The position numbers and the translations under genes were made by a program. The notes under the pieces are model-generated. The model searched no databases. It saw nothing but the letters and a program-made list of their open reading frames with translations, and had not been told where the DNA came from. From assembly GCA_019411365.1 (NCBI GenBank), contig DXQT01000025.1, positions 1-32,823 of the forward strand: DNA of 32,823 nt. The letters run 5' to 3'. The stretch comes from Roseburia sp. (GTDB taxonomy: Bacteria > Bacillota_A > Clostridia > Lachnospirales > Lachnospiraceae). How positions within the stretch are numbered: the stretch's first letter is position 1; every line of letters starts with the position of its first letter. Positions 25,868 to 32,823 of the stretch are shown one piece after another.

Positions 25868-26785
25868 ATGAAAAAGAAATTTATATGCTTTGCCATTCTT
25901 ATTTTAACTGCATATATCCTGCTTTATCCGGCAGATGCTGTAAATGCATCCAGAAATGGTCTGATGCTCTGGTATGAAAAAGTGCTTCCCACCCTTCTGC
26001 CCTTCGCCATAATATCCAATGTTTTGATTCATTCTGGCTACATGGATGCCCTCACAAAGCACCTGACGAAATATTTCCGTTTCTTTATGCCTGTCAGCGG
26101 GGAAGGCGTATTTATTTTGTGCAGCGGTTTTTTATTCGGCTTTCCAATGGGAAGCAAAAACTGCGCCGAACTTTTAAAGGCAAATAAAATTCATCCGAAA
26201 GAGGCTGAAATTTTATTTTACATCACCAATAACATCAGTCCGGTTTTTATCGGAAGTTATATTTTGTTGCAGCAGTTACAGCTCACAGGAATGTTCGGAA
26301 TCAGTATTTTCATCCTATATACCCCTGCACTGATACTCGGTATGTTATTATTGCACAGAAAAAAAGAGGAAAACAGGCAGAAAAAAACGGCATCCCAATC
26401 TCAAATAACTTTTAAGATCATAGATGCCGCCATTATGAACGGTTTCGAAACACTTGTCAGGATCGGTGGATATATCATGCTATTCTCAATTCTGATCTCA
26501 CTGGTAGAAAAGCTTCCGTTGCCAAAGCCTGTCCTGATCCTGTTGGAAAACGTTCTTGAGATCACCAACGGGATCAACTGTCTCGCCAACACAGATTGGA
26601 GTATTCAAACCAAATATATCCTTGCAATGACCGCCACCGCCTTCGGTGGATTAAGCGGTATCGCCCAGACATCTTCCATGGTAAAAGGAACCTCTCTGTC
26701 CATGAAAAAATACTGTCTTGTAAAACTGTTTCTCACACTATGTACTTTCCTGCTCGCTGTCGCAGTCAGTGTATTTTTATTTTAA
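25868..26785 (+). CDS. ylbJ: YlbJ-like sporulation integral membrane protein
   Basis: The 305-residue polytopic protein has about eight hydrophobic spans and two Gate-type (nucleoside recognition) repeats: SRNGLMLWYEKVLPTLLPFAII near the start and SGFLFGFPMGSKNCAELL. In Bacillus subtilis ylbJ is under sigma-E and needed for a normal spore cortex. No ribosome binding site precedes the ATG, unlike nearly every other gene here; the upstream 80 bp are AT-rich and shared with the divergent M23 gene. It ends in a 9-base convergent overlap with the next gene. It often adjoins coaD and rsmD in Firmicutes, as here. Confidence 0.85.
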   Translation: MKKKFICFAILILTAYILLYPADAVNASRNGLMLWYEKVLPTLLPFAIISNVLIHSGYMDALTKHLTKYFRFFMPVSGEGVFILCSGFLFGFPMGSKNCAELLKANKIHPKEAEILFYITNNISPVFIGSYILLQQLQLTGMFGISIFILYTPALILGMLLLHRKKEENRQKKTASQSQITFKIIDAAIMNGFETLVRIGGYIMLFSILISLVEKLPLPKPVLILLENVLEITNGINCLANTDWSIQTKYILAMTATAFGGLSGIAQTSSMVKGTSLSMKKYCLVKLFLTLCTFLLAVAVSVFLF

Positions 26786-27385
26786 CATATCAGAAGAAAT
26801 GTCAATCTTAGGCAGATTCTCTGTGTTGTCTGAAACAGCATCCTCTGCCGCCGGATTTAATTCTGCACGGTTGGAAGATACAACATCATAAAACTCCTGC
26901 AGTGATGACATATAATTCTCATGTCTTGCCTTTGCAGAATCCATTGCATGAGAGATTGATATCTCCAGATTTCTTAAAATATCATCTGTATACTGCATAG
27001 CGCCCATACGGATATTGTTTGCATCGTTGGTCGCATTATCTAAAATTTCCTGTGCCTGCTTGGTCGCGATCATAACAACTTCGTTTGCCTGCGCATATGC
27101 CTGCTGCATGATCTGATGTTCACTTACAAGCTCGTCCGTTTTCACCTGGGCTTTTGCAATGATCGCATCTGCCTTTGCCTGTGCATCTGCTAAAATAGCC
27201 TCTTTGTTGCTGATGATCTTCTGATAACGTTTGATCTCTTCCGGTGTTTTGGAACGGAGTTCATTTAAAAGTTCTTCTAACTCGTCCTTGTTCACAATAA
27301 TTTTTGAAGAGGATAACGCCTGATATTTACAACCGTCAATATACTCTTCGATTTCTTCTATAATCTGTTCGATTCTGCTTGCCAT
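26777..27385 (-). CDS. DivIVA/SepF-like coiled-coil protein, function unknown
   Basis: The 202-residue protein is mostly helical. Residues about 1-50 form a short domain (IEQIIEEIEEYIDGCKYQALSS). About 50-145 is an alanine-rich coiled coil (AILADAQAKADAIIAKAQVKTDELV and repeats), and a disordered acidic tail follows. It has no membrane span. The architecture recalls DivIVA-type or ATP synthase b-subunit-like coils, but no diagnostic motif is present. GGAGTG before the ATG at 27385 supports that start over the one at 27394. It follows coaD by 12 bases and is likely co-transcribed with it. Confidence 0.8.
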   Translation of the reverse strand: MASRIEQIIEEIEEYIDGCKYQALSSSKIIVNKDELEELLNELRSKTPEEIKRYQKIISNKEAILADAQAKADAIIAKAQVKTDELVSEHQIMQQAYAQANEVVMIATKQAQEILDNATNDANNIRMGAMQYTDDILRNLEISISHAMDSAKARHENYMSSLQEFYDVVSSNRAELNPAAEDAVSDNTENLPKIDISSDMLK

Positions 27386-27397
27386 AGGAAACACTCC

Positions 27398-27883
27398 TTA
27401 TTTCGATATGTTATATTTTGCATAAATTCTGTCTATAAACTGTGCAGGAACAAACTTGGAAATATCGCCTCCGTAGGATGCGAATTCCTTCACGATCGTG
27501 GAACTTAAGTAGGAATACTGAAGGCTGGTCGTCAAAAAAATCGTCTCAACTTCTGGATTCTCTACATGATTCGTCTGTGCAATTTGCAATTCATACTCAA
27601 AATCTGTCACTGCACGCAGACCACGCACGATAATCGTAGCATCAATCTGCTTCATATGCTCTACCAAAAGTCCGTCAAACGATGTAACAGACACATTTGG
27701 AAGATCTTTTGTCATCTCTTTAATCATACTAACACGTTCATCCAGAGAAAACAATGAGTTTTTTGCACTATTGTTCAGCACTCCGACAACGAGTTCATCT
27801 ACAATATTAGATGCCCTTTTGATAATATCAACATGTCCTAAGGTCAGTGGATCAAAACTGCCAGGATAAATTGCCTTTTTCAT
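27398..27883 (-). CDS. coaD: Phosphopantetheine adenylyltransferase CoaD
   Basis: CoaD adenylates 4'-phosphopantetheine to dephospho-CoA, the penultimate step of coenzyme A synthesis. The 161-residue protein has the nucleotidyltransferase motif [12 protein letters not shown] (6-17) and the C-terminal [21 protein letters not shown] segment of the family. GGAAAGG lies upstream of the ATG. It is paired with rsmD, the common order in Firmicutes. Confidence 0.97.
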   Translation of the reverse strand: MKKAIYPGSFDPLTLGHVDIIKRASNIVDELVVGVLNNSAKNSLFSLDERVSMIKEMTKDLPNVSVTSFDGLLVEHMKQIDATIIVRGLRAVTDFEYELQIAQTNHVENPEVETIFLTTSLQYSYLSSTIVKEFASYGGDISKFVPAQFIDRIYAKYNISK

Positions 27884-27941
27884 AATGTATTTGCCTTTCC
27901 AGACTGCAAATCATAATTCCAATGATAGAAATTATGATGAT

Positions 27942-28496
27942 TTATTCTGCCTTTGTAATAAAAGCGTGAACATTTGTCTTATATGTTTTTAATTTTTTTA
28001 ATGTAAAACCAAGCTCACTTAAATAATCAAAAGAAGTGTCCAAAGATGCCTCGACAATGATCAGCGTATCTTCTTTTAAAATAGAGGAATCTTTTAAACA
28101 TTCCAAAACTTCTTTTTCATACTCGTGCTTGTACGGAGGATCCATGAAAATGACATCAAACTTATACTTTCCTTCCATGCTGCGGATGGCAGAAATGACA
28201 TCGCTCTGAAGTAATTTTGTTTCCCTGTCAAACTTCGTAAAATGAATATTGTCCTCAATACATGTACACGCTTTTTTGTTATTTTCCACAAAAACAGCAT
28301 ATCTTGCGCCACGGCTCACTGCCTCCAAACCGATCTGTCCGCTTCCTGCAAACAGATCAAGAAAATACGAACCCGGAACATCATTCTGAAGCATATTAAA
28401 TAACGTTTCTTTGATACGGTCTGTTGTCGGTCTTGTGTCCATGCCTTCAATCGTTTTCAAAGGCAGGCTTCTTGCTGTACCAGCAATAATTCTCAT
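27942..28496 (-). CDS. rsmD: 16S rRNA (guanine-966 N2)-methyltransferase RsmD
   Basis: RsmD methylates G966 of 16S rRNA using SAM. The 184-residue protein has MRIIAGTARSLPLKT at its start, TRPTTDRIKETLFNML, the SAM-binding DLFAGSGQIG (47-56) and the catalytic DPPY (119-122). GGAGAA before the ATG gives a clear start. It is followed by coaD. Confidence 0.96.
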   Translation of the reverse strand: MRIIAGTARSLPLKTIEGMDTRPTTDRIKETLFNMLQNDVPGSYFLDLFAGSGQIGLEAVSRGARYAVFVENNKKACTCIEDNIHFTKFDRETKLLQSDVISAIRSMEGKYKFDVIFMDPPYKHEYEKEVLECLKDSSILKEDTLIIVEASLDTSFDYLSELGFTLKKLKTYKTNVHAFITKAE

Positions 28497-28545
28497 ATTT
28501 TTCGGTTCTCCTTATTTTCAGAAAATCTATTATGCTTTATCGTTC

Positions 28546-29088
28546 TTAGTTCTGTTCTTTTAGAACATCTTTGTTCTTTACAATGTAATCAATTAATGAC
28601 ACAACTGTAAGAATCAGGGCAACATAGGTAAGAATCACGCCCAGAATCTGGAAAAATGACATCTGAATATTTAAAATAAGCACGATCACCATAAGCATCT
28701 GGAATGTAGTTTTAAATTTGCCCCAGTAACTTGCTGCAATGACAACTCCATTGTCAGACGCGATCAAACGGAATCCGCTGATGATAAATTCTCTTGCAAT
28801 AATAATAACAACAATCCATGCTGCAAGCTGTCCGGTCTGAATCAGACAGATCATCGCAGAACACACCAGAAGCTTGTCCGCCAAAGGATCCATAAACTTT
28901 CCAAAGTTTGTGACAAGATTGTACTTTCTTGCAATTTTACCATCCAGAAGATCGGTAAGGCTTGCCACAATAAAGATTGCAGCAGCAATGTAATGATTGA
29001 TGCCTGTCATATCTGGTGCAAGCATAAAAAATACAAAAAATGGAATAAGAATTACACGAAAAGTTGTTAATTTGTTAGGTAAATTCAT
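28546..29088 (-). CDS. pgsA: Phosphatidylglycerophosphate synthase PgsA
   Basis: PgsA makes phosphatidylglycerophosphate from CDP-diacylglycerol and glycerol 3-phosphate in the membrane. The 180-residue protein has several membrane spans and a complete CDP-alcohol phosphotransferase motif: Asp46, Asp49, Gly50, Ala53, Arg54, Gly63, Asp67 and Asp71. AAGGAAA precedes the ATG at 29088, which begins MNLPNKLTTFRVILIP like homologues; a longer frame has no site. It follows rimO closely. Confidence 0.96.
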   Translation of the reverse strand: MNLPNKLTTFRVILIPFFVFFMLAPDMTGINHYIAAAIFIVASLTDLLDGKIARKYNLVTNFGKFMDPLADKLLVCSAMICLIQTGQLAAWIVVIIIAREFIISGFRLIASDNGVVIAASYWGKFKTTFQMLMVIVLILNIQMSFFQILGVILTYVALILTVVSLIDYIVKNKDVLKEQN

Positions 29089-29110
29089 AATTTTTCCTTC
29101 TTTCCGAAAT

Positions 29111-30436
29111 CTACTGACAGATTTCTCCAATTAAATCATACTCATAAGCGCCTGTGACTTTTACTTTAACAATGTCACCGGTCATAAGGGTTTCGTCCGT
29201 GTTGATGAAAATATATCCATCCACATCCGGTGCATCCCGGTAGGTTCTTCCAACATAGGCATTATCATCCTCTACCTGTCCTTCGATAAACACATAAAGT
29301 TCTCTGCCCTTCATCTCTTCATTTTTATCAAAGATCACTTCCTCCTGAAGTTCCATGACATCTGCCTGCCAGTCCTTCTTCAGTTCCTCATCCACCTGAT
29401 CTTCGAAGGCAGCAGCCGGAGTTCCCTCCTCCGGTGAGTAGGTGAATGCTCCCAACCGGTCAAACTCCATGTCATTGATAAACTGCATGAGTTCCTCGTG
29501 AATCTCCTGTGTCTCGCCAGGGAAACCACAGATCAACGTAGTTCTCAATGTGATATCCGGGATACGCTCTCTCAAATGTGTGATGATACGAACCAGATCG
29601 TCATGACTTGTTCTTCGTCCCATGCGCTTTAACATTGTGTCATTGGAATGCTGGATCGGGATATCAAGGTAATGGCAGACTTTCTCGTTGCGGATCATGG
29701 AATCAATTAAGTCTTCATAGATTTCTTCCGGATAACAGTACATAATGCGGATCCAGAATAAACCATTGATCTTATTTAATTCGTCCAGCAATTTGTGCAA
29801 TGATTTTTCACCGTAGAGGTCAATACCGTAAAGAGTTGTTTCCTGGGCAACTAAAATGAGCTCTTTTGCGCCGTTTGCAACAAGCTCTTTTGCCTGGCCG
29901 ATCAGATCTTCCATCGGTACACTGCGGTAATTGCCGCGGATATATGGAATGATACAGTAAGTACAGCGTTTGTTACAGCCCTCTGCGATCTTTAAATATG
30001 CGAAATGGCCACCGGTTGTCACGCTTCGCTTTGTATGGATAGACGGCAGTCCCTCCAATGTTTTGAAATTCTCATAAAAAGTACCGCCAAGCGCCTCATG
30101 TACAGCTTTTACGATATCCTCGTAGGAATTGGTTCCAAGTATAGCATCCACCTCCGGGATCTCGGTCTTGATCTCTTCCTTGTAGCGCTGTGCAAGACAT
30201 CCGGTTACGATCAAAGCCTTTAACGGACCGGTCTTTTTGTACTCTGCCATCTCTAAAATGGTGTTGACACTCTCTTCCTTGGCATCATTGATAAAGCAGC
30301 AGGTGTTGACGATGATAATATCTGCCTCTGTCTCATCATTCGTGATCTCGATTCCGTCATCACGGAGCATTCCAAGCATAAATTCTGTGTCTACTAAGTT
30401 TTTGTCGCATCCGAGGGATACAAATAATAATTTCAT
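29111..30436 (-). CDS. rimO: Ribosomal protein uS12 methylthiotransferase RimO
   Basis: RimO is a radical SAM enzyme that methylthiolates an aspartate of ribosomal protein uS12. The 441-residue protein has the MTTase domain with cluster ligands Cys10, Cys46 and Cys80. The radical SAM motif is Cys154, Cys158, Cys161 (CNKRCTYC), and a C-terminal TRAM domain follows (YVFIEGQVEDDNAYVGRTY, ending DIVKVKVTGAYEYDLIG). DAPDVDGYI and FVSLGCDKNLVD favour RimO over MiaB. The start at 30436 gives the conserved MKLLFVSLGC; AAGAGAG lies ahead of it. A strong terminator separates it from rpoZ. Confidence 0.95.
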   Translation of the reverse strand: MKLLFVSLGCDKNLVDTEFMLGMLRDDGIEITNDETEADIIIVNTCCFINDAKEESVNTILEMAEYKKTGPLKALIVTGCLAQRYKEEIKTEIPEVDAILGTNSYEDIVKAVHEALGGTFYENFKTLEGLPSIHTKRSVTTGGHFAYLKIAEGCNKRCTYCIIPYIRGNYRSVPMEDLIGQAKELVANGAKELILVAQETTLYGIDLYGEKSLHKLLDELNKINGLFWIRIMYCYPEEIYEDLIDSMIRNEKVCHYLDIPIQHSNDTMLKRMGRRTSHDDLVRIITHLRERIPDITLRTTLICGFPGETQEIHEELMQFINDMEFDRLGAFTYSPEEGTPAAAFEDQVDEELKKDWQADVMELQEEVIFDKNEEMKGRELYVFIEGQVEDDNAYVGRTYRDAPDVDGYIFINTDETLMTGDIVKVKVTGAYEYDLIGEICQ

Positions 30437-30464
30437 TCGATTCTCTCTTTCTACATTAATTATG

Positions 30465-30509
30465 GCAAAAGGGCTGTCGCACAATTGCGTTCAAAAGTGC
30501 GGCAGCCCT
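30465..30509 (-). terminator. Strong terminator between rpoZ and rimO
   Basis: On the minus strand AGGGCTGCCGCAC (30497-30509) pairs with GTGCGACAGCCCT (30470-30482) with a single mismatch, followed by TTTTGCC. It lies 12 bases past the rpoZ stop and should end the yicC-remA-gmk-rpoZ transcript. Confidence 0.85.
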
Positions 30510-30521
30510 GACGGGTTTTCT

Positions 30522-30767
30522 TTACTCCTCATCTTCTGTGTCTGGAATGATCTTTACTTTGCCCTCGTAAAGTTCTTCTACAGCGATGGACAATGGCTTT
30601 GGACATGTGATCTTGTCTGCCATTGGTTCATCTCCCGCAATGATCTGACGTGCTCTCTTTGCAGCAGCGATCACAAGGGAATAACGGCTGTTAACAACTG
30701 GTTCCTCACCAAATTCCACATTGTTATTTACAACTTTCATTAATTCAACATAGGATGGATGGATCAT
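30522..30767 (-). CDS. rpoZ: RNA polymerase omega subunit RpoZ
   Basis: Omega helps assemble RNA polymerase by holding the beta' subunit. The 81-residue protein has the family segment SRYSLVIAAAKRARQI and ends acidic (PDTEDEE). The open frame extends 35 codons upstream, but AGAGAGGT lies six bases before the ATG at 30767. In the 113-base gap from gmk there is a small hairpin (AGATATC/GATATCT, 30822-30843) without a T-run. Its place after gmk is typical of Firmicutes. Confidence 0.94.
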   Translation of the reverse strand: MIHPSYVELMKVVNNNVEFGEEPVVNSRYSLVIAAAKRARQIIAGDEPMADKITCPKPLSIAVEELYEGKVKIIPDTEDEE

Positions 30768-30880
30768 AATATTACCTCTCTTCTGCCTTGCGGCTGATTC
30801 ATTTTCATTTATTTTTATCAAAGATATCTGATTTCCGATATCTAATGTAAGCTTTTTTGTATGTTTTTGCAAACATTATT

Positions 30881-31522
30881 TTAATCTTTTTTCGAAAAAG
30901 CAGTCAACTGGTGTCTCATATCATAAATTGCAGACAGATTTCTGGAAACACGGAAATGCTCATTGTGGATGATGGAATGTACTTCTTCCACACACGCATC
31001 AAGCTTATCGTTTACGATGAGATAATCGTAAGCTTCAATTCCCTGCGCCTCCTCAACTGCTCTGGAAAGTCTCGATTCGATGACACTCATCTCCTCTGTT
31101 CCCCTTCCGACCAGACGGTTCTTTAACTCCTCTGCGCTCGGCGGTGTGACAAACATCAACAGTGTGTCCGGGAACTTCTCCTTCACTTTTAAGGCTCCCT
31201 GAATCTCAATCTCCAGAATAACGTCTTTTCCGGCAGCGAGCTGTTCCTCTACATATGCCTTCGGTGTTCCGTAATAGTTGTCGACATATTTTGCATACTC
31301 GATCAGTTCATCATCGGCTATCATTTTCTCAAACTGCTCTTTTGTCTTAAAAAAATATTCCACACCGTCTGTCTCTCCCGGTCTTGGAGAACGGGTAGTT
31401 GCAGAGATGGACAACGCATACTGCTCCGAATATTTCTTCATGAGTTCTTTCATAATGGTTCCTTTTCCAGAACCGGAAAAGCCGGAAAGTACAATTAAAA
31501 TTCCTTTACTCTTTTGTATCAT
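30881..31522 (-). CDS. gmk: Guanylate kinase Gmk
   Basis: Gmk phosphorylates GMP to GDP with ATP. The 213-residue protein has the P-loop SGFSGSGKGT (13-22), the GMP-binding SATTRSPRPGETDGVEYFF region and the lid segment RLVGRGTE. GGAGGG before the ATG at 31522 sets the start, so the gene overlaps remA by 17 bases. It is followed by rpoZ, as in Bacillus. Confidence 0.97.
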   Translation of the reverse strand: MIQKSKGILIVLSGFSGSGKGTIMKELMKKYSEQYALSISATTRSPRPGETDGVEYFFKTKEQFEKMIADDELIEYAKYVDNYYGTPKAYVEEQLAAGKDVILEIEIQGALKVKEKFPDTLLMFVTPPSAEELKNRLVGRGTEEMSVIESRLSRAVEEAQGIEAYDYLIVNDKLDACVEEVHSIIHNEHFRVSRNLSAIYDMRHQLTAFSKKD

Positions 31523-31775
31523 AGTCACCCTCCGATGCATTGCCATTAAACCGGCCGGCAAGCGTCTCCGGCTGCAATGCAGACAATATTATTTTATTAT
31601 TTTCGGTAAAAATCACACTCTTGGTTCTTCTTCCCTGCGTCGCATCGATCAAAATCTCCTGCTCTTTTCCCCTGGAGATCATACGCTTTGCCGGTGCAGA
31701 ATCCGAAGAGATAATGCTGACGATCTTATCGGTGTTGACCATATTGCCAAATCCGATATTCATTAACTTTGCCAT
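31506..31775 (-). CDS. remA: RemA/YlzA DNA-binding regulator (DUF370)
   Basis: RemA is a small DNA-binding protein that in Bacillus subtilis activates biofilm matrix and osmoprotectant genes. The 89-residue sequence has the family start NIGFGNMVNTDKIVSI and core AKRMISRGKEQEILIDATQGRRTKSVIF. AGGAACG lies before the ATG. It sits between yicC and gmk, the order seen in Bacillus (yloC-remA-gmk). In this organism its targets are unknown. Confidence 0.95.
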   Translation of the reverse strand: MAKLMNIGFGNMVNTDKIVSIISSDSAPAKRMISRGKEQEILIDATQGRRTKSVIFTENNKIILSALQPETLAGRFNGNASEGDYDTKE

Positions 31776-31785
31776 AAAATCGTTC

Positions 31786-32664
31786 CTATTCGATATTCTG
31801 GATCTGTTCCCTGACTTTTTCGATATCCGTTTTCAGGTTGATCCCGGTATCAGAGATTTCCAGATCATTTGCCTTGGAAAGAATCGTATTCGCTTCGCGG
31901 TTCATCTCCTGCGCAATGAAATCTAACTTGCGTCCGATGCTGCCACCAGCCTCCAAAGCATCTTTCGTTGCTTTGATATGGCTTCTCAGGCGGACAGTCT
32001 CCTCATCCACACAGATCTTATCTGCAAAAATCGTCACCTCTGTGGCAATTCTCGCGTCATCGATCTGTTTATCTTCCAACAGCTCTTTCACTTTGTTCTC
32101 AAGACGTTCTCTATAGTCCTTCATAATGATTGGAGAACGCTCCTCGATAAAATCAACATAGTTCAGCATATTGTCAAGCTTTGCACAGAGATCATTCTTC
32201 AAATGCTCTCCCTCTTTGATACGGCTCTCCACAAACTGTTCTGCCGCACCGCGGAGTGCTTTCTCAAGCCCTGCCCATAGTTCATTCTCGTCTGTCTCCA
32301 CCTGTTCCATCGTGAAAACATCCGGGTATCTGGATAAGGTGCTGACTTTGATATCATTGTCTAATCCAAACTTGTCTGCCATTGCAGTCAGGTGTTTTAA
32401 ATATTCACCGGCCAATTCTTCGTTGTATTTCAAACAGAAATTATCTTCGGAAAAATCCTCGAATGTGATATACAGATCTACCTTGCCGCGCTCCATATAT
32501 TCTTTCAGCAGATTGCGGATCGTGCTCTCAAAGAAATTCAACGCCTTCGGCATCTTGATATTCACATCCAGATAACGGTGATTTACGGATTTCATCTCAA
32601 CCGTATATTTACGGTTTCCTTCGGTCACTTCACATCGACCAAATCCGGTCATGCTTTTTATCAT
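31786..32664 (-). CDS. yicC: YicC/YloC family endoribonuclease
   Basis: YicC proteins form oligomers reported to act as endoribonucleases. The 292-residue protein has the conserved start IKSMTGFGRCEV, the segment EMKSVNHRYLDVNIKMPK, and the C-terminal GRKLDFIAQEMNREANTILSKAND that defines the family. AAAGGG lies somewhat far (about 14 bases) from the ATG. It is the first gene of the yicC-remA-gmk-rpoZ operon and has a consensus promoter about 50 bp upstream. Confidence 0.95.
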   Translation of the reverse strand: MIKSMTGFGRCEVTEGNRKYTVEMKSVNHRYLDVNIKMPKALNFFESTIRNLLKEYMERGKVDLYITFEDFSEDNFCLKYNEELAGEYLKHLTAMADKFGLDNDIKVSTLSRYPDVFTMEQVETDENELWAGLEKALRGAAEQFVESRIKEGEHLKNDLCAKLDNMLNYVDFIEERSPIIMKDYRERLENKVKELLEDKQIDDARIATEVTIFADKICVDEETVRLRSHIKATKDALEAGGSIGRKLDFIAQEMNREANTILSKANDLEISDTGINLKTDIEKVREQIQNIE

Positions 32665-32714
32665 AAAATAACCATGCCCTTTCTCGTAAAATGATTATAT
32701 GCATAGATAAATTT

Positions 32715-32743
32715 ATTATAAAGCGAAAGTTCATGCTCGTCAA
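32715..32743 (-). promoter_or_regulatory. yicC operon promoter
   Basis: On the minus strand TTGACG (32738-32743) and TATAAT (32715-32720) are exactly 17 bp apart. The 80 bases beyond it to the window edge are AT-rich and I see no gene in them. Confidence 0.82.
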
Positions 32744-32823
32744 TATTTTTCCGTAAATCGACTGTTTTTCCTTGAATGAAATTTTAAATTCCACATCTAT
32801 GCTGAATTTAGTCTTTCTCTCTT

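Overview
The window reads as ordinary chromosome of a low-to-mid GC Gram-positive bacterium, most likely a Lachnospiraceae of the Roseburia/Agathobacter kind. That is an inference from gene order and protein style: the rplU-prp-rpmA-obgE-yhbY-nadD-yqeK-rsfS run, the TIGR03960/TIGR03936/RNase G-type trio, a HisZ-dependent short HisG, remA, recU and ylbJ. Almost all genes carry purine-rich Shine-Dalgarno sites and several promoters are near-perfect sigma-A type. I saw no tRNA, rRNA, CRISPR array, prophage or intact insertion sequence, and no stretch over 300 bases lacks a gene.

Region 1 (1-7075): lexA on the plus strand sits behind a cluster of SOS boxes. Facing it on the minus strand is a ribosome-assembly and cofactor cluster, transcribed rplU > prp > rpmA > obgE > yhbY > nadD > yqeK > rsfS. 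Upstream of rplU lie a GGDEF/TPR gene and an internally deleted sugar acetyltransferase remnant. Region 2 (7081-12226): a lone bioB (plus) is followed, convergently, by the minus-strand trio TIGR03960 radical SAM protein > TIGR03936 protein > Rne/Rng ribonuclease. In relatives, as I remember, this trio directly precedes rplU, so bioB, the GGDEF gene and the remnant look like an insertion in a conserved block.

Region 3 (12269-19649): recU, then a histidine operon hisZ > hisG > hisD > hisB > hisIE from a consensus promoter and a structured leader. A 156-bp element with 14-bp terminal inverted repeats lies between hisD and hisB. HisIE carries an extra N-terminal HisF-like barrel that appears to lack both catalytic aspartates. 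The operon runs with overlaps into a membrane acyltransferase and a small membrane protein. No hisA, hisF, hisH or hisC is in the window.

Region 4 (19884-24791): a DtxR-family metalloregulator, an unrecognised helical protein, two pseudouridine synthases and a YgiQ radical SAM protein. Region 5 (24903-32664): an M23 peptidase diverging from ylbJ, then minus-strand housekeeping genes in transcription order yicC > remA > gmk > rpoZ | rimO > pgsA > rsmD > coaD > coiled-coil protein, where the bar marks a strong terminator.

I did not find a clearly new multi-gene system. The items most worth a second look are the MITE-like element in the his operon, the degenerate HisF barrel on HisIE, the palindromic operator candidate before the GGDEF unit, and the paired inverted repeats before the DtxR-family gene.
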